The position numbers were made by a program, and so were the translations under genes. A stretch of 64,000 bases of DNA from Macropodus opercularis (Eukaryota; Chordata; Actinopteri; Anabantiformes; Osphronemidae), in the NCBI GenBank assembly GCA_030770545.1, contig CM061106.1:1746001-1810000 (forward strand), given 5' to 3'. Below are positions 55,964-64,000 of the stretch, in pieces. Numbering within the stretch: position 1 is the first letter of the stretch; every line of letters begins with the position of its first letter. A model generated the notes under the pieces. That model had not been told where the DNA came from. It searched no databases and saw nothing but the letters and a program-made list of their open reading frames with translations.

Positions 55964-58900
55964 ATGAATCAGTGTGAGGACAGAGAGGAGGGAGCCCCTC
56001 CCTCTAAAACCACTCTGTGTGGGGACCATGAGAGCCAGACCAAAGCTCAGAGGTGAGATGACTGAGACCATCTGATGATTCTGTCTCCAAGTCACACACA
56101 CTGTTTAAGATTCACTATTATTGGTCATTGATGAAGGAAACGTCCACTGAATATGTGAGAGTCACTAAGTTGTTTTTCTATCAGGTCCCATCAGAGACAA
56201 GAATCTGCTGAAGCTGGACCTGAACCCAGTTGTGTGTCCTTCAAGAGCAACTGGTCAATGTATCAACCTATTGACTTTAAAGACCAACCTGCATCAGAGT
56301 CAAAGTGAGTTGTTGTTAGTTTGAATCAGGTTGAACAATCTGATGTAAACTTTCTCTGATGATCAATAGTTGTGTTGTTTGTTTGTGATGTGAGTCAGTT
56401 GGTTTGTGTTTGAAGTGTTAATGTGAAGGAGAAGCTTTCTTCACTGTTCTTCCAGCAAACACTCTGATCATGGATCAAATCTCCATCCAGCCAGTAGCTA
56501 AAGCTCTGATCCTGTAGAGGGTCACAGGGGCTGCTCCTCTTCTAATGAAGTGCTGACTTGCAGGCAGACGTCAAAGGAAGCAGCTGAACCACAAATGTTC
56601 AACTCTGATCAAATCTGGTTATTGACGTTCTCTACGTGCAGATTTGGCTCAAATGTCTTCCAGCAGTAGGTTGAAGTTCCTGCTGTTAGACTTTAGTTGA
56701 TGTTGTTGCAGTAAGTGGAGACGACTGTTTGTCCCCAGTGTCAGCACCAGAGCTGACGTCTGAACTTTGATGTAGGATCCAACAATGAATGAATGGAGGA
56801 AGTGGTTCAATGTTACTAGTGTGAGCAGCAGCTCTGCCTCAGACTCACACAGTTCAACACATTCCCACTGGGAGCTGCCCAGTACAACCAGTCTGATCCC
56901 AGCAGACTCTGTCTCTAGACGCCTTGTTCCAACACGTCAGCATTGTTCAGTGAGGGAGGCAGAGATAGATGTTGTTCAGAGCTGCTGAGACGGAACCAAA
57001 CTGACTGTGACAGTAAAGCTTCACCGCTACAGGGAGTCTCTGACTCACTGCTCACATCCAGCATCACTTCATGGACCTTTACCTTGTGTGTGTCTCTGTG
57101 TGGACTCACATCATGTGAGCTCATTCTTCATGGTTCCTCCACAGAGTGGACCAGCAGAGCTCAGAGGTTCCCAGTGGTCAGTCTGCCCAGCAGCACCAAA
57201 CACACCTGGACTCCATGTTTATGGTCTGTACATGGACAACCACTACTTTCATCTGTTGTGTTCAATCGTCTCCATGCTGCACTTTTACACCAGTGGATTG
57301 TCAGTGTGTCCAACATGGATCTGATGTTTGGCTCCATGCTTTTAGTTGGATGGTGTCATTCATAGAGTTTCTGTTCCAGCTGCTGGAGGAAAACATTGTC
57401 ATGTTTGTGAAGAACGAGCTGAAGAAGATCCAGAAGGTTCTGAGTCCAGATTACCTAGAATGCTTAGAGAGTCAGAGGGAGGATGAGGAGGCGTTGGATG
57501 GTGATGATGAAGAGCAGAGGAGGAACAGCAGAGACGCATTTCTGAAGATCACACTGAACTTCCTGAGGAGGATGAAGCAGGAGGAGCTGGCTGACTGTCT
57601 GCAGAGCAGTAAGAGGATTTCTCTCAACGTTTAGCATCACACACACAGTCACACATTTACTATTTACTACCATTAACCTGAATCATTGTTTGTTACTTGT
57701 TCATTCAGGAGCTTCTGCTGCAGTTTGTCAGCGTCATTTTAAATCTCAGCTGCAGCAGAAGTTCCAGTGTGTGTTTGAAGGCATCGCTAAAGCAGGAAAC
57801 CCAACCCTTCTGAACCAGATCTACACAGAGCTCTACATCACAGAGGGAGGGACTGGAGAGGTCAACCATGAACATGAGGTCAGACAGATTGAAGCAGCCT
57901 CCAGGAAACCACACAGAGCAGAAACAACCATCAGACCAGAAGACGTCTTTAAAGGCTCAGCTGGAAGAGATGGACCCATCAGAACCGTGGTGACCAAGGG
58001 AGTGGCTGGCATTGGGAAAACAGTCCTGACACAGAAGTTCACTCTGGACTGGGCTGAAGGCAAAGCCAACCAGGACGTACACTTCACATTTCCATTCACC
58101 TTCAGAGAGCTGAACGTGCTGAAAGAGCAAAAGTTCAGCTTGGTGGAACTTGTTCATCACTTCTTCACTGGAACCAAAGCAGCAGGAATCTGCAGCTTTG
58201 AACAGTTCCAGGTCGTGTTCATCTTGGACGGTCTGGATGAGAGTCGACTTCCTCTGGACTTCCACCAGACTGAAACCCTGACTGATGTCACAGAGTCCAC
58301 CTCAGTGGATGTGCTGCTGACAAACCTCATCAGGGGGAACCTGCTTCCCTCTGCTCGCCTCTGGATCACCACACGACCTGCAGCAGCCAATCAGATCCCT
58401 CCTGGGTGCGTTGACATGGTTACAGAGGTCAGAGGGTTCACTGACCCACAGAAGGAGGAGTACTTCAGGAAGAGGTTCAGAGATGAGCAGCAGGCCACAA
58501 CCATCATCTCCCACATCAAGACATCACGAAGCCTCCACATCATGTGTCACATCCCAGTCTTCTGCTGGATCACTGCTACGGTTCTGGAGGATCTGCTGAG
58601 ACCCAGAGAGGGAGGAGAGCTGCCCAAGACCCTGACTGAGATGTACATCTACTTCCTGGTGGTTCAGACCAAAGTGAAGAACATCAAGTACGATGGAGGA
58701 GCTGAGACAGATCCACACTGGAATGAAAAGAGCAGGAAGATGATTGAGTCTCTGGGAAAAGTGGCTTTTGAGCAGCTGCAGAAAGGAAACCTGATCTTCT
58801 ACGAGTCAGACCTGACAGAGTGTGGCATCGATGTCAGAGCAGCCTCAGTTTACTCAGGAGTGTTCACACAGGTCTTTAGAGAGGAGAGAGGACTGTACCA

Positions 58901-61900
58901 GGACAAGGTGTTCTGCTTCGTCCATCTGAGTGTTCAGGAGTTTCTGGCTGCTCTTCACGTCCATCTGACCTTCATCACCTCTGGAGTCAATCTGCTTTCA
59001 GAACAACAATCAACGTCCAAGTTATATAAAATATTTAAAGACAAATATAAACTAAAACGTTTCTACCAGAACGCTGTGGACCAGGCCTTACAGAGTCCAA
59101 ATGGACACCTGGACCTGTTCCTCCGCTTCCTCCTCGGTCTTTCACTGCAGACCAATCAGACTCTACTACAAGGTCTGATGACCCAGACAGGAAGTAGATC
59201 ACAGATCAATCAGGAAACAGTCCAGTACATCAAGGAGAAGCTCAGTGAGGATCTGTCTGCAGAGAGAAGCATCAACCTGTTCCACTGTCTGAATGAACTG
59301 AATGATGGTTCTCTAGTGGAGCAGATCCAACAGAACCTGAGATCAGGACGTCTCTCCACACATGAACTGTCTCCTGCTCAGTGGTCGGCTCTGGTCTTCA
59401 TCTTACTGTCATCACAAGAAGATCTGGTTGAGTTTGACCTGAGGAAATACTCTGGTTCAGAGGAGGCTCTGCTGAGGCTGCTGCCAGTCGTCAAAGCCTC
59501 CAACAAAGCTGTGTAAGTATATGGATGTGGAAAGGTTCTATATTTTGAAAGTAGAATTTATTAATAATGTATTATGTGTATTAAGTATATATATTTTTTT
59601 TTTCAAGATGGCGCCGCGTGAGTGGCAGCGCGTCTCAGCAGCTCTCTCTCTTTCCTCACTAGTTCTCTTGCTTTTGGACACTTTTTTCTATCTTGTTTTA
59701 TTTTTCACTGGCTACCTCAATCCCCTAAGGAGTTGTGCATCTAAGGGTACAAACTTCTTAGTTTTTGCACTAGCCTTTGCATTGTGGTGCCAACTGTTTC
59801 AGACGGCCTCGGGAAACTACATTCACGGCGGCTCCATTGTTTAAACCCGGGATCAGCTGTTAGCTCTTAGCCGCGTTGAGCTTCTCCACAAGAGGAAGCC
59901 GGATTTGTCTGCGTTTCCAAAACTGTGGAGGAAAAGACGTGGCTGTAGAGCTGGAGTAAAGCGCCAAGAGAGGAAGCGGAGGTACAAACCATGTCTACCC
60001 TCGGTTATCATGGGGAACGTCCGCTCTCTCTCCAACAAGATGGACGAGCTAACGGCGCTCATGAGGCTGCAGCTGGAGTACAGGGAGAGCAGCCTGCTGT
60101 GTTTCACCGAGTCATGGCTAAACTGTGTTTTTGGGGCGGCAGTGGCTCAGAGGTAGAGCTGTCGCCCACCAATCGTAGGATCGGTGGTTCGATTCCTGGC
60201 TTCCCCCAGTCATGTGCCGAAGTGTCCCTGGGCAAGACACTGAACCCCAAGTTGCCCCCGGTGTGTCAGCTTAAGCTGCATAGCAGCTCTGCCACCGGTG
60301 TGTGAATGTGTGCGTGAATGGGTGAATGTGACGCAGTGTCAAAGCGCTTTGAGTACCGATAGGTAGAAAAGCGCTATACAAATGCAGACCATTTACCATT
60401 TAAACCAGGACACACCAGACTCTGTGGTTTCCCTGGACGGTTTCACGCTGGAACGCAGCGGACAGCGGCAAGAAGAAGGGAGGCGGGCTGGCGGTGTTTA
60501 TAAACAACAGGTGGTGTAACCCCGGGCACATCACTGCTACAGAACAGCACTGTAGCAGAGACGTTGAGCTGCTAGTGGTCAGGGTTCGGCCGTACTACAT
60601 CCCGTGGGAGTTTTCACATGTGATCGTGCTCACTGTGTACATCCCGCCGTCGGCTGATGCTACTGCTGCATGTGAGCGCGTGCACAGCTCCGTGTCCCGG
60701 CTGCAGACACAACACCCGCAGGCCCTGATTCTCATCTCTGGGGACGTGAATCATGCCGCTGTCCCCCTCCCTGCCACCCTCCCCCACTTCAACCAGTACG
60801 TGAACTGCCACACCAGGAAAAACAAAACACTGGACCTTCTGTATGCTAATGTAAAGAGGCATCTTTCCCCCCCTTGGGCCGCTCCGACCATAACCTGGTC
60901 CGCCTGCTTCCTGTATACACTCCTGTGGTGAAAAAGCAGCCACCACAGGTGAAAGTGGTGAAGATCTGGTCAGAGGAGGCAGGTGAGCGGCTAAGGGACT
61001 GCTTCCACACCACGGACTGGGACACTCTCTGCAGTCCTCACGGGGAGGACATCGATAGTCTCACAGACTGTGTCACGGACTACATTAATTTCTGTGTGGA
61101 AAACATCGTGCCAACCAGGACAATACGGTGTTTTCCCAACAACAAGCCCTGGGTGACCCCTGAACTGAAGGCCCTCCTGAATGAGAAGAAGCGGGCTTTC
61201 TTCTCAGGAGATAAGGAGGAGCTGAAAAGAGTCCAGCGGGAGCTGAAGTATGGGATCAGGAGGGGCAAGGACAGCTACAGAAGAAAGCTGGAACAACACA
61301 TGGAGCAGAGCAACCCGCGAGAGGTATGGAGAGGACTGAGCCAGATCTCAGGCCATGGACAAAGGGGGGCTGGTCAACAGGTTGAGGGAGACCGGGCCTG
61401 GTCAAACGAACTGAATCTGTTTTTTAACAGATTCGACTCTGCTGGCTCACCAGCCCGGCCGGTGTGTGGTTCCGGTTCCAAAGATACCACATCCCAGGGA
61501 GCCGAACCACTAAAGACCCGTGGCCTTGACCTCTCACCTGATGAAGACCATGGAGAGGACTGTCCTCAGCTACCTCCGCACCCAGGTGAGCTTGGCGCTG
61601 GACCCGCTGCAGTTTGCCTACCAGGCGGGCATCGGGGTGGATGATGCCGTCATCTACCTGCAGCATCGGGCACTATCTTACCTGGACTCCCCCAGAAGCA
61701 CTGTGAGGGTCATGTTCTTTGACTTCTCCAGTGCTTTCAACACCATTCAGCCAGCACTGCTGAGGGGGAAGCTGGAGGTTGCAGGCGTGGACCAACACCT
61801 GGCGGCTTGGTCCATCAACTACCTCACAGACAGACCACAGTTTGTGAGGCTGCGAAACTGTGTGTCTGACGTGGTCATCTGCCGCACGGGGGCCCCCCAG

Positions 61901-64000
61901 GGGACGGTGCTCTCGCCCTTCCTGTTCACCCTGTACACATCGGACTTCAGGTACAACTCCAGCAAATGCCACCTGCAGAAGTTCTCGGACGACACTGCGA
62001 TTGTTGGATGTGTATCTGGGGGGAACGAGCTGGAGTATAGGGGGGTCATCACAGACTTTGTGGACTGGTGTGAAGATAACCACCTGGTTCTGAACACCAG
62101 CAAAACGAAGGAGCTGGTGATTGACTTCCGGCGGAAACCTGCACCACCGCCGCCGGTTTGCATAAGGGGTTCTGGGATCGAGATGGTGGACACTTACAAA
62201 TATCTGGGTGTCCACCTCAACAATAACCTGGACTGGACTGACAACTCGGATGCCCTGTACAGGAGGGGCCAGAGTCGCCTCCACCTGCTGAGGCGACTGA
62301 GGTCCTTTGGGGTGTGCAGGGCTCTCCTACGGACTGTTTACGACACGGTAGTGGCATCGGCAGTCCTCTACGGCGTTGTGTGCTGGGCGGGCGGCAGCAC
62401 GGACAGAGACAGAAAAAAGGCTGAACAAACTGGTAAAGAAAGCTGGCTCTGTCCTGGGCTGCCCACTGGAGTCCATCAAGGTGGTGGCCAATAGAAGGAC
62501 GCGGGCGAAACTGTCGTCCATCATGGCCAATCCCTCCCACCCCCTGCACCAAACCGTGGAGGACCAACGCAGCTCACACAGCGCGAGACTGCTGCACCCG
62601 AAGTGCAGGACTGAGCTACCGGAGGTCCTTCATACCCACGGCAACAAGACTCTACAACACATCAACATGACTGTAAAGCATGTTTATAGTGTGGTGTGTG
62701 CCGTGCGGTGCCCATGTTTGCATGTATGTTGTTTTTTAATTTTTTTTATTCTGCACTTTTGCACTTTATGTTTATGTTGAGATATGTACATTTTTTTCTT
62801 TCTTTTTGTATATAATGTATAACATATTTTTACATTTTTTTTCCAACTGTTTTTTCTCTGCTGCTGCTGGGTCACCAGAATTTCCCCACTGCGGGATTAA
62901 TAAAGTCTTATCTATCTATCTATATTTTTTTAAATAATAACAAAATATTTCCATTTGTCTTCTCACTAGACTGAGTGGTTGTAACCTGTCAGACAGAAGC
63001 TGTGAAGCTCTGTCCTCAGTTCTCAGCTCTCAGTCCTCTAGTCTGAGAGAACTGGACCTGAGTAACAACGACCTGCAGGATTCAGGAGTGAAGCTGTTGT
63101 CTCCTGGACTGAAGAGTCCACACTGTCAACTGGAGACTCTCAGGTCAGGATGATGAACTTCACTACATTGTCCTCAGTTTTTGAAACGCAACAAAAAGTA
63201 TTAGTTAGTACATTATTACAAGTATTAGTTACTCCTCCACCAAGTCTTCTCTGTGTTGTTGTGTGTCTGCAGGTTGTCAGGTTGTCTGGTCACAGAGGGA
63301 GGTTGTGCTTCTCTGGCCTCAGCTCTGAGCTCCAACCCCTCCCATCTGAGAGAGCTGGACCTGAGCTACAATCATCCAGGAGACTCAGGAGTGAAGCTGC
63401 TGTCTGCTCTACTGGAAGATCCACACTGGAGACTGGACACTATCAGGTATGGAGAGGCTTGTTTTAGCAGAGACTTCAAGAGAAGTGAAGCCTTTTCTCC
63501 ACGTCACCTCCTGCTCCGTAGATTCCAAGATAAGGCTCCAATTCCTTAGTATCTGCTGAATGTCCATCCCTACATACAAGCCTCCATCTGAACACAATCC
63601 TAGAACAACATGAGAGCCATGTAATGTCCATGTCTGCATGTGCTGGTCTGACCCCGTCCTCCTTTCAGGGTGGAGCCTGGTGGAGTCCGATGGTTGAGAC
63701 CAGGTCTGAGGAAGTGTAAGTGTGTTTTAATGAGACTGATGAAACAAAGCAGCAACATTCAACCATCTTCAAACTGTCACATCACTGATGTCATGAGTCA
63801 TCATCAAACTGATGAGAGATGAATAACTGCAGCTGGATTGTGTCTTGTTCTCTCCATCAGATTTCTGTCAACTCACCATCGACACAAACACAGTGAACAG
63901 AAAACTACGACTGTCTGACAACAACAGGAAGGTGACACGTGTGGAGGAGGATCAGTCGTATCCTGATCATCCAGACAGATTTGACTACTGGCCTCAGCTG
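55964..64000 (+). CDS. Teleost NLR receptor: FISNA-NACHT-LRR-B30.2 (3' end beyond window)
   Basis: Cytosolic pattern-recognition-type receptor of the large teleost NLR class. Exons: 55964-56052, 56185-56304, 57145-57223, 57380-57608, 57709-59512, 62970-63143, 63273-63446, 63669-63715, 63861 to the window end. Every junction has GT/AG and compatible phase, giving at least 950 residues without a stop. Domains: N-terminal low-complexity region (residues 1-95), a helical segment (LLEENIVMFVKNELKK, about 97-172), FISNA (about 190-245), NACHT (Walker A GVAGIGKT about 270-277, Walker B FILDGLDESR about 343-352), winged helix, two 58-residue LRR exons (LRELDLSNNDLQDSG type), a short linker and the start of B30.2. 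No classical CARD or pyrin domain is visible. Oligomerisation on ATP binding and LRR/B30.2 ligand sensing are family knowledge. A LINE fills intron 5. Appears functional in the part seen. Confidence 0.85.
57709..59512 (+). CDS. FISNA-NACHT exon of the plus-strand NLR
   Basis: 1804 nt, open throughout, between acceptor TTCATTCAG and donor GTAAGT. Contains FISNA, the NACHT nucleotide-binding core with both Walker motifs, the winged-helix HLSVQEFLAAL region and a C-terminal helical part (QWSALVFILLSSQEDL, LLRLLPVVKASNKAV) that the minus-strand paralogue lacks. Confidence 0.9.
59600..62925 (+). mobile_element. LINE (CR1/L2/Rex1 group) in NLR intron 5
   Basis: Starts at AAGATGGCGCCGCG (about 59607) and ends with TTCCCCACTGCGGGATTAATAAA and a TATC tail (about 62880-62925). 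Coding parts: N-terminal hydrophobic segment 59608-59844, endonuclease start 59905-60123, endonuclease 60494-60931, then 60874-61450 and reverse transcriptase 61520-62494 (DFSSAFNTIQP, TGAPQGTVLSPFLFTLY, FSDDT, YKYLGVHLN), C terminus 62376-62660. Broken by a SINE, at least three frameshifts and a deletion near 61450-61500. In the same orientation as the host gene, so splicing must skip it. Confidence 0.85.
60124..60400 (+). mobile_element. tRNA-derived SINE inserted in the LINE endonuclease
   Basis: A box GTGGCTCAGAGGTAGAGC and B box GGTTCGATTCC in a tRNA-like head, then a body ending in AAAGCGCTTTGAG...GCGCTATACAAATG and CCATTTACCATT. A 5-bp duplication TAAAC flanks it (60119-60123, 60401-60405). 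Removing it rejoins the LINE endonuclease frame. A different SINE family from that at 27.4 kb. Confidence 0.8.

Noticed and set aside
57007..57365. Plus-strand ORFs of 105-140 codons in the NLR 5' region
   Set aside because: They run across introns; the exon model with 57145-57223 and 57380-57608 keeps phase and matches the family.
57833..58718. Antisense ORFs over the NACHT exons (and their mirror at 44455-45340)
   Set aside because: Shadows of the highly conserved sense coding sequence.

Overview
The window is nuclear DNA of a teleost fish, probably a spiny-rayed (percomorph) species; nothing here fixes the species. The evidence is the teleost-type NLR genes (FISNA-NACHT-LRR-B30.2), short introns with GT/AG ends, tRNA-derived fish SINEs, LINEs of the CR1/L2/Rex1 kind, a Penelope-like element, a Maverick/Polinton relic and hAT and Tc1/mariner elements.

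Layout. 1-~906: 5' end of a minus-strand retrovirus-like provirus (LTR, tRNA-Phe primer-binding site, highly structured RNA leader). 2.7-3.3 kb: old Penelope remnant. 4.1-7.7 kb: minus-strand ten-finger C2H2 zinc-finger gene in two coding exons, with a CpG-rich promoter. 7.97-8.79 kb: hAT MITE. 9.35-10.82 kb: 5'-truncated Penelope element between 106-bp inverted repeats, each carrying a hammerhead-ribozyme-like motif. 12.8-14.6 kb: dead LINE. 17.4-18.4 kb: detached LRR-linker-B30.2 3' end of an NLR gene. 18.65-21.9 kb: nearly intact LINE. 22.1-22.6 kb: integrase-like 3' exon. 24.6-26.1 kb: internally deleted LINE. 27.4-27.7 kb: SINE. 28.3-33.8 kb: broken Maverick/Polinton whose capsid-like gene is split by a Tc1/mariner element that itself holds a second copy of the same element. 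38.7-40.5 kb: 42 copies of a 42-bp minisatellite.

The main cellular content is a pair of NLR genes arranged head to head: a minus-strand copy (5' end at 47.24 kb) and a plus-strand copy (5' end at 55.96 kb). They are arms of an inverted duplication (about 43.95-47.37 kb and 55.83-59.2 kb) around a spacer that holds an Ig V-domain pseudogene and LINE debris. The plus copy is open through every exon visible, with all splice phases compatible, up to the window end inside B30.2. The minus copy keeps FISNA and NACHT but loses the end of the NACHT exon to a dispersed repeat, and its last nearby LRR exon is frameshifted. The cytosolic receptors and the Ig-V relic are immune-type genes; the zinc-finger gene is a probable DNA-binding regulator. 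Everything else recognisable is mobile DNA, often nested.

Coordinates of exons come from reading GT/AG sites and frames by eye. Family names come from recognised motifs, not from database searches.
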